From: Sorghum bicolor
Taxonomy: Eukaryota > Streptophyta > Magnoliopsida > Poales > Poaceae
Assembly: GCF_000003195.3 (NCBI RefSeq)
Contig: NC_012873.2
Coordinates: 2,131,894-2,195,893 of the forward strand
Length of the DNA stretch: 64,000 nucleotides
Direction of reading: 5' to 3'
The first letter of the stretch is position 1. Every line of letters starts with the position of its first letter. The translations under genes and the position numbers were made by a program. Below are positions 22,589-34,516 of this stretch, one piece after another. The notes under the pieces are model-generated. The model was not told the DNA's origin, did not search any database, and saw only the letters and a program-made list of their open reading frames with translations.

Positions 22589-24654
22589 ATGTTACTGTAC
22601 ATTAAAAATTATCATAAGGCTTGTCGTAAACTTATGCTCTGTTAATAAAAGTACAGTAGGGGCTTTGCACCCTACGCGCGTCCTGTTTTCCTCAAAAATT
22701 AAAGTTGATTGAAACTAGTTGATATAAATCAACTGTTGGTGTTAATTAGTATAGCTAGTTCACATGGGACTATATATATATATATATATAGTGTCACTAA
22801 ACAAAAGACAACCATGTATGACCTTGTTTAGTTGTATTTTTTTTATAAAATGGACATTGTAGTATTTTCGTTTGTATTTGACAAATATTATCCAATCATA
22901 GGCTAACTAGGGCTAAAAGATTTATCTCACAAATTATAGCAAACTGTGCAATTAGTTATTTTTATCTATATTTAATGCTCTATGCATGTGTCGCAAGATC
23001 CGATGTGACGGAGAATCTTGCAAAAATTTTTAGAAATAAACAGGCCTGTATAGTCATTGTGCACAATGGAACAATTTCTACGGTACTAGCAAATATGCTC
23101 GTGCATTGTGCTTGAACCTATATATGTATAGGAATTGGGCTCGGTATCATCGCTAGACATAAGTTATTTTAACTAGTCATATATAATATGAGCATGGAAT
23201 CATATGTTTTCAATAATATGAAGGGTGTGGGCCAATAGATTTTTGAACCGAACTCCATCTTGACAATCGCTAGTCGTCAATTGTTATATAACTCGTACGA
23301 GCATAGGTTACATATGAGATATGGAGGATGTGAATGTAGTTTGAGAAGTAAAACACGTCTAAAGAAACTCTGCATTGTCCAACTAGTTAATAGGAGGTGG
23401 TGGGCTAAAAATGAGAGAGAAATTTTGCCTCTTTAATTAATTATTAATAAGAAACGAGAGCTGGAAGGATACATATATTTCTTTATCATTTCTATATTTT
23501 GTAAAGGTATAGGTTATCTTACAATAATTATGACATTCATAATACAAACTAATGTTAGCAATAATATAACAATATCCTATTAAGGATGTATCAAATTTAC
23601 AATAAAAATATTGATAGAATTTTCTTCTCACTTCGCAAAGCACAAAAAATATTTACTTGTAAATATTGTCATGACTTCAGTTTCATGCAATCCATATGTT
23701 AGAAACGGTTAATTATGGAGTTTCTGAATGGTAGGCCTGAGGGACTATACCGGTACATGCATACAATTCGAAGACACATTACATTTATTTACATTGTACT
23801 ATAACAAAAACTTCAATTACTTGGACCTTAGAGTGAACCATGATATAACAAAAAAAATGTTTCTAATAAAAATGAATTAACAATTTTGGGTGGAAATCTC
23901 TCTTTCTTAGGGTTAGGAGCTCAAAAGACCATATGTTAATTATATTAATTTTTATTTTCTACATTTATGAGAAAAAGAGAAAAAAATTAGTATAGAAGGG
24001 TGATGGAAAATAGGATGGAAAAAGAGAAAAATTAGAATATAAAGGTGATGGAAAAGACACAAACGAAAGAAAACAAAAAACAAAAAACTAGCCATACTCC
24101 TTTTAAAAAATGGTTAGTCGTACGTTATAGTGCCATCTTGAAGGAGCTTATGAAGCCAACAACTAAGAGCATATTTAGCATGGCTCTTGCCAGCTCCGGC
24201 TCCACTACTAACAATACTGTAGCACGGAGTCTAAGAAGCTTCAAATCATGGCTCTGCTGCCTCTTCCTTTTCTCAGTTCATTTTCTACCGTGGAATCCAA
24301 AATGGCTCCACACTACAATGTCGTTACTGTGATTTCGGGGAGGAGCTAGAGCCAGAGCCCCTGGAGCTCACCTTGGGCATTTGGTACTTCAGTTCTCATG
24401 GAAATTTGGTTCTTAAAAAGTATGTACCGATCGATTCCTTCCAAAAATCGGTACCGAGGAAATTCGGTTTCGGTACTTTCGGTTCGGTTTCAGTATTTAC
24501 CGAAAAATATCAAACTGATCCCATAGACATGTAATAGCAGGATCAAAAGCTAATTTTAACATAATTTGAAAATAATTTCATAGAAAATAATAGTGCCAAA
24601 TACATACATACACAAGTCCACAAAATTATATAAGTAGAGTACCATATATACAAA
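22589..24654. other. AT-rich spacer downstream of the E2 pseudogene
   Basis: A possible AATAAA signal lies at about 22643. A (TA)n run is at 22772-22790. A complete small MITE is at 22820-23046. A degraded MITE-like segment (GAGCATATTTAGCATGGCTC near 24168 and GAGCTAGAGCCAGAGCCCC near 24345) and a CGGT-rich low-complexity stretch at about 24425-24500 follow. No gene is seen. Confidence 0.4.
22820..23046. mobile_element. MITE, GGCCTTGTTTAG family, copy 1
   Basis: Ends GACCTTGTTTAGTTG and AATAAACAGGCC form an imperfect inverted pair. The interior has family landmarks: TTTGACAAATATTATCCAATCA, then CTGTGCAATTAGTTATT, then GATGTGACGGAGAATCTTGC. Confidence 0.8.
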
Positions 24655-25196
24655 ATGTTATGATTGGGCCCTGAAGACACTAGTATTATCCGTAACATAT
24701 ATATTATTCTAAGTATATAAATATTAATTATATATATGCTAATTTGTAAATATTAATTATATAGGTGGTAATTTGTCAAAAGATGTTATAAAGAAAAAAA
24801 ATAAAAGTTGCTAAAAAAAGAAATAAAAAAGAAAAAAGAAAAAAATTGTATGGGCTTTTTTCAGTGGCCCATCGAACCCACGCACCGCCGACGCTCCATC
24901 TTCCTCGCAGCGCCGCTCAGACTCGGTCCCTCAGCGCAGATCTTCTGCTCTCGGTCCCAGGAATCGGAGCGGCTCCCCCTCGGCGGCGTCCAGCGACGGA
25001 GGGGCAGTCCCAGGCTCGGCGGCGGCGGCGGCGGCTCCTCCTCCCGCCTCTCGCCAGTCGCCTCGCGCCCTCGCCTCCGTCCTCCGCGCACCGGCCGGCG
25101 ACCCTGCGTACGCACCTCCCTCTCCCCTCCCGCCTCTGCTGTACCGTGGGAGCCCGTCCAGCTGCCCAGGGTGGCCGGGCCTTGGCTCCGCCGGTG
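24655..25196 (+). promoter_or_regulatory. Duplicated promoter/5'UTR block, copy A (in front of the SINA gene)
   Basis: This ~540 bp block starts near TTGGGCCCTGAAGACACTAG and runs through an AT-rich part into TGGCCCATCGAACCCACGCA. It then becomes a GC-rich leader with a CGG run and ends at TTGGCTCCGCCGGTG. The same block occurs at 40226-40734 before the DnaJ gene. The GC-rich half is nearly identical between copies; the AT-rich half carries more indels. Homology stops at GGTG in both, after which the two loci are unrelated. It reads as promoter plus first untranslated exon. A second leader piece probably starts after the acceptor TTAGCAG at about 25571. Confidence 0.75.
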
Positions 25197-25639
25197 CCCG
25201 TAGTGGCAAATTCGAGTTAGGAAACTGCCAAGGTTCATGGTCATGGATGAGAGCCACTGAAATGTGTGGTTCCCCTTCAGTTCTGAGATCTGAATGTAGT
25301 GTGCTCACCAGTAACTTGTGTCAAGTTGGATTCTGATGCTTCAGTTGCTCAATCCATTTATAGTTCTGAGGAATTATCCATTTTTTATGTGACCCTGATA
25401 AACTGAACATCACTTTTCCCTACTTAATTGAGCGGTAGAGCTCCTGTCTTTACTTAAAAGAAAAAAAAAACCTGAACATCAGGCTCAACTTGTGCAGGAT
25501 GTTAATTCTGTTGTGCTTAGAATGATGCCATGTTTCTTTTGGTGCCGAAATTTGGTGTGATGTGGTTAGCAGGGAAGCAATGGAGTGGTGGGGTGCTGAT
25601 GTTCTGTGCTACTTCCGAACCTGAAAGGAGCTTCTTGCA

Positions 25640-27797
25640 ATGGCGCCAGGAAGCAGCATTGTGACTGTAGTCCCCGAGTCGGACTGTGGTGATGACGATG
25701 GGCTTTCTGAGGCACTTGGGGGTATCCGGCTTGACGTAGACTCTGCAAGTAAACCATGGTCTACATCACTAGCCAATGTTGCATTATCATCACTGTCTGG
25801 CTTGAATGATTTGCTCGAATGTCCAGTGTGTACCAACTCAATGCGCCCACCTATACTCCAGGTTTGTGTTCTTAGACTTACCTTTTATTTTGTTGGCAAA
25901 AGGAGGTGGTTTGGTAATTGGAGTATGCATCTCTGCTTGTTTGAGTTTGTATGCAAAGAAAATGCTGTTAGCTTACATTGCCTATTAGATGTGTAGATTG
26001 AGTTAGTATAGAAGGTGGGCACTATGGTACGTATGCTGCATTTGCTCTGCCTTAAGGTATCTAGGTTTGCCCATTAATCTCAAGTTGTTCAAAATTTGTT
26101 CTGTTAAAGACCTAGTATAACATTTTTTCTATTGTCACATTGTAATCGACGATAAGTTCTCTGGGATCCACATGGATCAAGTCTGTTTCATCTTCGCATC
26201 GCATCTGTCATGTTGTCCATTACAATTATGGACTCCCTCACATCAAAATAATCTAGGACTTCCAAATGTTAATGAAAGAGCAACAAGAAGGCATCTGTCA
26301 TTTGTTTCCTGCATATGTTTATATCAGTGCATGCATAGTGTTGGAGCCCATGTTTATCCGTTTATAACTTCGCTTTCTTAGAATTTGGCATGGTCATGAC
26401 CATCTGCAAGTTTAAAGCTTTTATAGCTTGCAATTGCATTGGAACACTTTCAGGTTTTTTTCTAGTCTGCTATCTCTCCCTCTCTCTAGACACATACTAT
26501 TGTGTATTGTCCATGGTTATGTTTATTGTATCCTTGTTCTGCATTTTTTTTGTCAAAGAGCTATCTTTATTGTTCCAAAGAAAAGGTTAACTTATTATAA
26601 TCACAATTCCTAAGTTCAGGTGATGTTTCTACGCATTTTTTTCATAAGAATAATTAAATGAGTTGCAAGCTAATTGTGCTACTTGAATAGTGATGGTATT
26701 TTTATCACTTCAGGATTTATATCATGTAATTTGAACAACAGCTTTAGTTGCAATGATTAGAGTTACAGAAATGAATTCAGGAAATGAGAATGGTAACAAT
26801 CTCCTGGTTCCTTTTTTTCTGCAGTGCCCAAATGGCCACACAATCTGCTCTAGTTGCAAGCACAGGGTGGAGAACCATTGCCCAACTTGTCGCCAGGAAC
26901 TGGGAAACATCAGGTGCTTAGCTCTTGAGAAGGTGGCAGAACAACTCCAGCTTCCATGCAAATACCAGAGTATGGGATGCACTGAGATTCACCCATACAA
27001 GAACAAACTCAAGCACGAGGAGCTCTGCAGGTTCAGGCCGTACAACTGTCCGTACGCAGGTTCAGAGTGTCTGATCACAGGTGATGTTCCGTTTCTGGTG
27101 TCTCATCTCATCAATGACCATAAGGTGGACTTGCATGAGGGCTGCACGTTTAACCACCGATATGTGAAGCCCAACCCTTACGAAGTGGAAAATGCTACAT
27201 GGATGCTCACTGTAAGTAAAATGACACTTAGATATTGGGAAACATTCCTGGTTATTTAATCTGGATTATCTGTATGGTCAGTATATGCATTGATTAGTGA
27301 CTTGCATAGTTTTTGCCTAACAAGACCTTCTGAGATGTCTTGTATTTTGAATGTGATCAGATTCAGATGTGTGTTATTTGTTTTGAGCCCATCCATCCTT
27401 TTCTTACCTGTGATGACTGTATAGATAAGCATTCTGCATTCATTGACCCCCTTGTGTTTGATACATGCAGGTTTTCAAGTGTTTTGGGCAGCACTTCTGC
27501 CTGCACTTTGAGGCGTTCCTGCTGGGGATGGCGCCGGTGTACATGGCGTTTCTGCGGTTCATGGGTGAGGAGAGCGAGGCGCAGGGGTTCGGGTACAGCC
27601 TAGAGGTGGGTGGGGGCGGGCGGAAGCTGACATGGCAGGGCACGCCGCGGAGCATCAGGGACAGCCACCGGAAGGTGCGGGACAGCTTCGACGGGCTCAT
27701 CATCCACAGGAACATGGCACTCTTCTTCTCAGGCGGCGGTAGGCAGGAGCTCAAGCTGCGGGTCACTGGCCGCATCTGGAAGGAGCAAGGGCAATGA
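25640..27797 (+). CDS. SINAT: SINA/SIAH-type RING E3 ubiquitin ligase
   Basis: Three coding exons, 25640-25861, 26825-27211 and 27471-27797 (TGA), give about 311 residues, the normal family length. The C3HC4 RING is split by the first intron: CPVC at 61-64, then CPNGHTICSSC at 75-85 and CPTC at 93-96. The SINA-type zinc fingers follow (CKYQSMGCTE; LCRFRPYNCPYAGSEC; HLINDHK) and then the TRAF-like substrate-binding/dimerisation domain to the C-terminus (CFGQHFCLHFEAF, GRIWKEQ). Relatives ubiquitylate target proteins for proteasomal degradation. The N-terminal ~58 residues are acidic and Ser-rich. The ATG at 25640 lies just upstream of the expected SINA start. Its promoter/leader is the duplicated block shared with the DnaJ gene. 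Confidence 0.95.
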
Positions 27798-28392
27798 AAA
27801 GCATCGCAATCCCGTTCTCCCGTCCCTGGTGGCGCACCGTGCTCATCCGGGGGCCGCTTCTGCTGATCTGCTCCTCGCCATGGTTTTAGTCCCATTCCGT
27901 GTTCGTCCTGTGCATTTGATGTATGTACAAATATTTTGGATACGTTGTAGCCTAGACTAGACTGTCTCCAGACCTCATTAACACGTGGGGAAAGCCCCGG
28001 CAAAACCTGTCAGTCTGACATGTGCTCATGTTGATGCCTTTTGCCTTGTCTGGTTGTCCCTGCAAGGTAGGCGTTCTTGTTATCAAGTGTTGATACCTGT
28101 GCTACGGTTTTGTACCCCCAGTATCGAGAGTTGTGGAGAGAAAAACATCATTCCGTGGGCCAAAAGCAATGGCTGATTGAGCTGAGATGGGCACGGGATC
28201 TGGTCGTGGCTATCACAATGCACAGATGTTCGTTTTTTTTCCCCTGTAGCAGCCAACGGTTACTGCTTGGCTGGGTGCAGTGCAAGACGCTATTTCGTTG
28301 TCTGAACGTGCACGTGTACACACCTAGGAAAAAAAGTAACAGATTGATAAGGATCCTTTAAATAAATTTTGTGTTCTACGCCTTGCAACAAC
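27798..28392 (+). other. 3'UTR of the SINA gene and spacer to the tRNA
   Basis: No further coding region is seen between the SINA stop codon and the tRNA-Ser gene. Confidence 0.4.
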
Positions 28393-28474
28393 GACGCTTT
28401 GGCCGAGTGGTTAAGGCGTGTGCCTGCTAAGTACATGGGGTTTCCCCGCGAGAGTTCGAATCTCTCAGGCGTCG
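28393..28474 (+). tRNA. tRNA-Ser (anticodon GCU)
   Basis: The 82-base gene folds as a class II tRNA. The acceptor stem GACGCTT pairs with AGGCGTC (one G-T pair) and is followed by discriminator G. The D-arm is TGGCCGAGTGGTTAAGGC. The anticodon loop is CTGCTAA with GCT at 28436-28438. A long variable arm (ATGGGGTTTCCCCGC) is typical of serine tRNAs, and the T-arm is GAGAGTTCGAATCTCTC. The A and B boxes are intact, and T-runs just downstream suit RNA polymerase III termination. There is no intron. Confidence 0.97.
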
Positions 28475-28658
28475 TTTCCTTTTTTGCCTTTTTCTTCTTT
28501 TTCTGCCTTCTCTCTCCATGCCAAAAGGAATCTTAGCATTACACACATTGTTAACAAGCCAATCCACGAAAATGTTGTGTCCATCATCTGGAAATGGAAT
28601 GTGTTTATATACCACTGAAAAAGGAATCGGATGTGTTTATATACCACTGAAAATTCAC

Positions 28659-29029
28659 TCACGTGACACATTGTTTACATGCATAGAGCATTAAGGTCAT
28701 GTTTGGTTCATCTTGCTAGATTTTAGCTAGCTAAATTTTAGTCATTTTAGTAGCTAAAGTATCAAACACATTGACTAAAAGGTGCTAAAATAGTTTAGTC
28801 TCATTAGTCACCCAAGAGTAGCTAAAATAATTTTAGCTAGTTAAAATTCAGTAAGGGGAACCAAACAGACCCTAAATATAGTCGAAAAAAAAAACTAATT
28901 ACACAGTTTGTCTGTAAATCGCGAAATGAATTATTTGAGCCTAGTTAGTTCATGATTGGACAATAATTGTCAAATAAAACAAAAGTGCTACAGTAACCAA
29001 ACTCAAAATTTTGGGAACTAAACAAGGCC
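28659..29029. mobile_element. MITE, GGCCTTGTTTAG family, copy 2, split by another MITE
   Basis: The right half is clear (ACTAATTACACAGTTTGTCTG through GAACTAAACAAGGCC at 29029). The left half is degraded; CATGCATAGAGCATTAA at about 28678-28694 matches the family interior. Between them sits a different MITE (28695-28872) at the internal TTAAATA site. Confidence 0.65.
28695..28872. mobile_element. Tourist-like (PIF/Harbinger) MITE nested in copy 2
   Basis: Inverted ends GGTCATGTTTGGTTC and GAACCAAACAGACCC are flanked by TAA on both sides (28692-28694 and 28873-28875). The 178 bp body has many TTTTAGCTA words in both orientations and no coding capacity. Confidence 0.8.
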
Positions 29030-29582
29030 ACGTTTCACTGAGACCTTCAACGACATACGAGGAATTTCCAAATTTCCAGCAGCACAGGGCAAAACAATTG
29101 CAATACATTCTTAATTTTTGAGCACTTGACAAAGCTTCTAATCACCAGAATCACAGAGGATCTCTTTTATTGTGAAGCAGTCAAACAACAAACAAACACA
29201 ACCACGTGCACCAGCCCTCAAGTATACACACAAGATCAACAATGTCGGCATTACATTCGTTCAACAATTTACAAACAATCTCAGGAGAAAGGTATGTGAG
29301 TTCCTGCCGGATGAACTGGCTGATATGATACCAACACAAAGGAACTCCATCAGCGGGCAGCCACACCAAGGAATTCTTGTGCTGGAGCATATTCTTGTGG
29401 GCTTGTGGCGAATCATGGCAGGAGCCCTGTCAGTTGGTTGAGGCACTGAGCTCACTGCACAAACAGAATAGGCATTTTCAGAATGGGTTGAGGCATCCCT
29501 GATCGAAATTCATCCCATACTAATGCAGACAGAAAAGGGGGTTCAATTGTGTGCTCAGAATGATACAAAACCTTCCACTGGA
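29030..29582 (-). other. 3'UTR and downstream flank of the ARF gene
   Basis: Sequence downstream of the minus-strand stop codon. No additional gene is seen. Confidence 0.4.
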
Positions 29583-32534
29583 TTAGATGGAAGGGCCAGC
29601 AACCGAAGTTGCATGACCCGATTCTTGCAACTGCTTCAGGGTGGACGCAAGCCAGTCAAGCCCGTCGTATAGGCCCTCACCACGGAGTGCGCAGGTCCCC
29701 TGTATGTGCCATATTCTGTTCCTGAGATCATGCAGCCCCAGTCCTTCGCTAACCTCATCCGTGCTCATCGCACCTCTCTGTGTGAGCAAGAATAAGATAT
29801 CAGTCTCAGAGTATCACTCGATCCCTGCTCATTTAAGACTTCCATAAATCTGAAGAGGTTAACGGCATAGCAGTTCTAAACCTCCTGCTTTTCAGTTAGC
29901 CATACTGAACAAAGAAATATTTTTTGGTACTCCAAAAAGTTTCATGAGATAACGATTAGTTCTCAACAGTTCCTACTACAGCAAGTGATACCTCAGAACC
30001 TTGCAAAAATAATTAAATGTGACAAACCATACAAACTGAAAGTAAAAAAAAAAAAGAACATGTGATAACTACTCATTATAAGAAGGGAACTTCAAAACAT
30101 AAATAAATAAACAGTGACATGTCAATAAGGTCATAAAATATTACACAAGCAGACCTGAGCACTCCAAACTCTTGGCTTAACTTACCAGATCCTGTTTGTT
30201 TGCGAATACCAAGATTATGCTGTTTGCCATCAAAGGGTCCTTGATAATGGTCTGGAAGGAGAAAAGGCATAACATCGTATCATCATCATCATCAAGAGAC
30301 ATAATCTAAGGGGCCAGGAAGTCTTATACTGATGGAGGTAGTACGATATCATACCTGGAATTCTTGCCTTGCATCTCTGATCCTTTCTCTGTCCAAAGAA
30401 TCAACGACATAGATCTGCAACAAACCGAAAGCTGAAACACAAACTTAGCAAGAAGACTCTAAATGTCCTTCACCTATACTATTCTCCACACCAATTAACT
30501 AAGCTACCCATGCAAAGATTTCAAAATGTGCTTAGCCTTGAAGGAACATATATAGGTTGTGATGTGGATATTAACTACAATCAAAGAAGAACAATGCACA
30601 AAGTTAACACCATATCAAGAGTTGAGAAGACAAGTGCAACAAAAAGGACCAAAGAGACATAATGGGAAGCTACAAGTAACAGTTATTACCAGTGCATCAG
30701 AATTACTCAGGTACATCTTCCACAGTGATCTGAGTTTTTCTTGCCCACCCACATCCCACACAGTGAATACCACATTCTTATACTGAACCTTCTCAACATT
30801 AAAACCTGCAGGATGGATGGAAATTATGTTACCAGAGGTTGCCATTGGATGGAGAAATGAGGATAGCAACAAAGTCAATCCAGACTCCAGAGCATTATGT
30901 TAGGAATGAAGTTTCTGTATAGCTCTATTTGATCATGTAAAGTTCTGTCAAGTAACATGATCTAGAAGAAATTGTTCGCAACTGCAACTGCAATAACAAC
31001 GAAACTAAAATTCAAAATATGAAGAAGAAAATCATATTACAAGCCTGACTGAAAATGTCTTCTCATCCAAATTATATCACCATAACATTTCCCAGCTTGC
31101 AATTATTCATCTTCCACATTTATATCATCTCAAATCAAAATTGGAAGAAGAATGCTTTGAGGAAAGTCATTTTTCGAATCATCAGATGCAATATACACAA
31201 ATGTTTCTGGATCGATACCAATTAAAATCAGATTATGCCTTTAAAGTATGCATTATCCCACTATTTGAAGCAAATGTTGATGATCATGGTTTCCTATTGT
31301 TTCCTTCTTTTTTTTACTCTATACTCAGCAGACAAATCACACCAAGTATTTCAGGAAAAAAAAACTTTTTGGTTCGATATTTTATTTGGAAAGGCACATA
31401 ATAAGCGAATAAATGTGTCGGTTTATAGAATAAAACTGCATGCATGCCACAATCATTCAGCATTGGAGATAAATGGTAACTAAATAAATAATGATATTGG
31501 CCACCTACCGACTGTAGGGACTGTTGAAAGAACCTCTCCCATGTGCAGCCTGTACAGTATAGTTGTTTTACCAGCTGCATCCAGACCAAGCATCACAACC
31601 TTGAAGAGGGTAGTGACATGATTAGTCACAGACTTATATAAGAACTGATAAAAAAGAGAAATTGGAACCGATGGAGGATGATACGGTAAATAAAAGAGTG
31701 CTTTCTATAAGCAGAGGTGTTTCTCTTGTCAGGAAAAAAAACGATTAAGCAGTGTTGTTGGAATGGTTAGTTGGCTGCTTAAGGAGGATATCATATCAAA
31801 CATCTATACTTTTAGCTAGAACCACTAGAATGCTGGTCGGTGACTCATTTTTCAGCTCAAAATCAGCTGGTTGGAAGCCAGTACTCAGTAGACCTGTCAA
31901 AGCCAATTCCTTGAGTGCTATCTCCACCCACTCCATCTAAAAATTCACGCTTCGCTGCTAGGTTGATATAGAGAGTGACAAAGCACTAAAATTGGGGATT
32001 GAATAGGCTTCTGCATGACAGTTAATAACTGAATTCAAAGAGCCCTGGAATCAACAGTAGAATCCTAACTTAAAGAGCCCTGGAATCAAGATAAACAGTA
32101 ATAGTGGATCCCTGGTCATATGCTCACATGCCACTCCCCAATACAAAACCAAGAACTCGGATCGAAGCTCTACCTCTGATAATGGAACATCGCATGAGCA
32201 AGTAAGGCACACCAACCCACACGCCCGAATCCTCCTCGCGCAGTACCGGGCGGAAGCAACGTTCCTCACGTTTCCAGACGAGCCGAGGCACTCGAGGAGC
32301 AGGCGGGCCTAAACCATTCTTTCAACCCAAAGAGAAACTAGAGCACGAGCCTAGGAGTTGCCAGAACGAGCAGCCTACTTGAGCAAAGAGACGGCCAGGG
32401 CAAGCAACCAAATCGAATGAAGGAAGAAACCGCAGGAGGAGGAGGGAGAGGGGCAAGAAGCAAGATGGTATCATTACCCTCATCTCCCTGGTGGAGAAGA
32501 AGGAATCGAAGAGCCTGCGCAGGGCCTGCCCCAT
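29583..32534 (-). CDS. ARFB1: ADP-ribosylation factor, ARFB1-type small GTPase
   Basis: Six minus-strand coding exons: 32534-32478, 31599-31509, 30805-30690, 30414-30355, 30251-30186, 29777-29583 (TAA). All introns are GT-AG, and the product is about 194 residues, normal for ARFs. Gly2 after the start Met ([13 protein letters not shown]) is the N-myristoylation site with an amphipathic helix. GTP-binding motifs are all present: P-loop GLDAAGKT (24-31), switch II WDVGGQ (66-71), NKQD (126-129) and TCAL (158-161). The [13 protein letters not shown] start and [14 protein letters not shown] end match plant ARFB1b/c rather than ARFA1 or ARL1. Such GTPases act in membrane traffic at Golgi, endosome or plasma membrane. 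The leader (32535 to about 32900) is GC-rich with CAGAGC/CAGAAC repeats. It does not obviously share a promoter with another gene. Confidence 0.95.
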
Positions 32535-32955
32535 CTCTCCGCCGCTCGCTCACCTCCTCCCTGCCTGCCTGCCTCCGGTCGGTCAGGTTCTTGGGCAGCC
32601 GTTACCCTCCACGGCCGGCTGCTCTTCTCCCTCCCCCTGGCCCCCGCCGCCCGGGATTCCTTCCGTCCCGTCGAGCTCGAGAGGAGTGGATCGCGGGAGG
32701 GAGCGGAGCCTCCAGGCAGGGCCGGCGCTGGACCAAGCGGGGCACGGTCCGGTCCAGTGGGTGGGTTGGTCAGGCTCAGGTTTGGTCTGGCTCTGGCTCT
32801 GGTTCTGGTTCTGGCGAGAGAGGCGAACTGGGGAAGGAAGAAGCAATGGGTGTGTGTTCTTGCCTTGTGGCAGGGTTTGGCAGTTTGGTTTGTGGGGTTG
32901 GCTGCTCTGCCTCGCCGTCGCCGCCGGAACGAGAACACGACGCACGCGGGTAGAA

Positions 32956-33200
32956 TTCTTTGCTTTAGTTCCTCAGAAATTTTGCAAAATTTTTCAGATT
33001 TCCTGTCACATCGAATCTTTAGACGTATGTATAAAGTATTAAATATAGATAAAAAATAAAAACTAATTGCACAGTTTGGTCGGAATTGACGAAACGAATC
33101 TTTTGAGCCTAGTTAGTCTATAATTGGATAATATTTACCAAATACAAATGAAAATGCTACTATTCATATTTTACAAAATTTTTTGAAAGTAAACAAGGCC
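32956..33200. mobile_element. MITE, GGCCTTGTTTAG family, copy 3
   Basis: The left end is worn (CTTTGCTTTAGTTCC). The interior CACATCGAATCTTTAGACG and TAATTGCACAGTTTGGTC and the right end GTAAACAAGGCC are clear. TTG follows the right end. Confidence 0.75.
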
Positions 33201-34279
33201 TTGGTGTCTTCGTGTTTGTGGAATTTTGATTCGAGACCATTCGGCAATCAGCACGTACAATGCTCACATTCCATTCAGCCAGCCATACTCGGGTGTTTTT
33301 CTATTTCCTGGTGTCATAGGAAGAAGTTATTTATTTATCCTAGGTTGTTTGAGGCTTTGAGCTACTACTATCGTGTATGTACTACTAGTCTACTACTACA
33401 TGATCTTGGGAATTAGGGTAATCGTATCTACTAATAATAATTGGTGCAAAATTAAATGCATAAATCAATAGGTACATAGGTGGTTTACATTAATCAAACT
33501 TCTTTTAATTTGCTAGAGCCTACTGGATTGTTTTCGTGTAGTTCAATTAAAACGATATGATTATAAGTACCAAGATCGATTATAAATGTTATGATCATGA
33601 ATAAATGTAGTGTTTGCTCAGAACCAGATATAGAGGAAATTAGACAAACTTTCCAAAGACAATTCAAATTAACTTTCAACTTGTTCGCTTGAAAAGTTGA
33701 GATTATCTGTTCAATGAACCGGTCATTCAGCAGTATTTTTCTCTTGCAACAAATCATCGCACAGTAATTTTAACATAGCTTATCAGCCAAGTAAACAGAC
33801 CGTTTCTTTTTAGAATCTACTGCTTTTGCATTGCTAGGACGCATTATATGAAGGTGTGATCAGATGTGTGTTTTTGTTACAATTATTAAAATAAAAAGGC
33901 ATCCCATAAAATTCCCTTGGCATGCACAAATTTCCCTTCGCGGAGATTTCAAATGGAACACAGTGCATTAGCTTATACTCCCTATACGACCGGATGCATC
34001 TGATCATGGACAAATAAGGCCTCATTCGGTTCTGCAGTCATTCCAAACATTGATTCCATGCCAAACGAACGAGGCCTAAGAGAGATCTAGCGGTAATCAC
34101 ATCTAGGATAACATAACCACTTTGATGAAGTACTATGATGTCACTTTCTGTACGCCAGGTGTTGCTGCACGGTGTAGCTGCGTGGACGGGAACGGGATGG
34201 GCAGCATGGACGTCACCTTCACGGCGACGGTCTTGTCCCGTTGTGGTGCGCAAATGGCCAGTACCGACCGCACGACTGA
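33201..34279. other. Spacer, nothing recognised
   Basis: AT-rich intergenic sequence without a supported gene, terminal repeats or tandem arrays. Confidence 0.3.
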
Positions 34280-34513
34280 GGCCTTGTTTAGATGCAATTT
34301 TTATTTTATTTTTTTTTAAAATTTTTTATCACATCGAATCTTTAGATGTATACATAAAGTATTAAATATAGATAAAAATAATAACTAATTACATAGTTTG
34401 ACTATAATTTACGAGATGTATATTTTGAATCTAGTTAGTTTATGATTGGACAATATAGTTATAAAATACAAATGAAATCAAATTTCAAAAAATTTTAACA
34501 TCTAAACAAGGCC
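34280..34513. mobile_element. MITE, GGCCTTGTTTAG family, copy 4
   Basis: Ends GGCCTTGTTTAGATG and CATCTAAACAAGGCC are inverted repeats flanked by a TGA duplication (34277-34279 and 34514-34516). A loose extra end (ATACATCTAAACAAGGCCC) lies about 30 bases further on. Confidence 0.85.
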
Positions 34514-34516
34514 TGA

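Noticed and set aside
24808..25244. Three overlapping frames of over 120 codons in the shared promoter block
   Set aside because: The equivalent frames in the second copy (40310-40755) are shifted by indels and have different start and end points, so they are not conserved as protein; the block is better read as promoter and leader.
32417..33059. Plus-strand frames of up to 183 codons upstream of the ARF gene
   Set aside because: They are antisense to the ARF first exon and leader, low in complexity, and one runs into a MITE.
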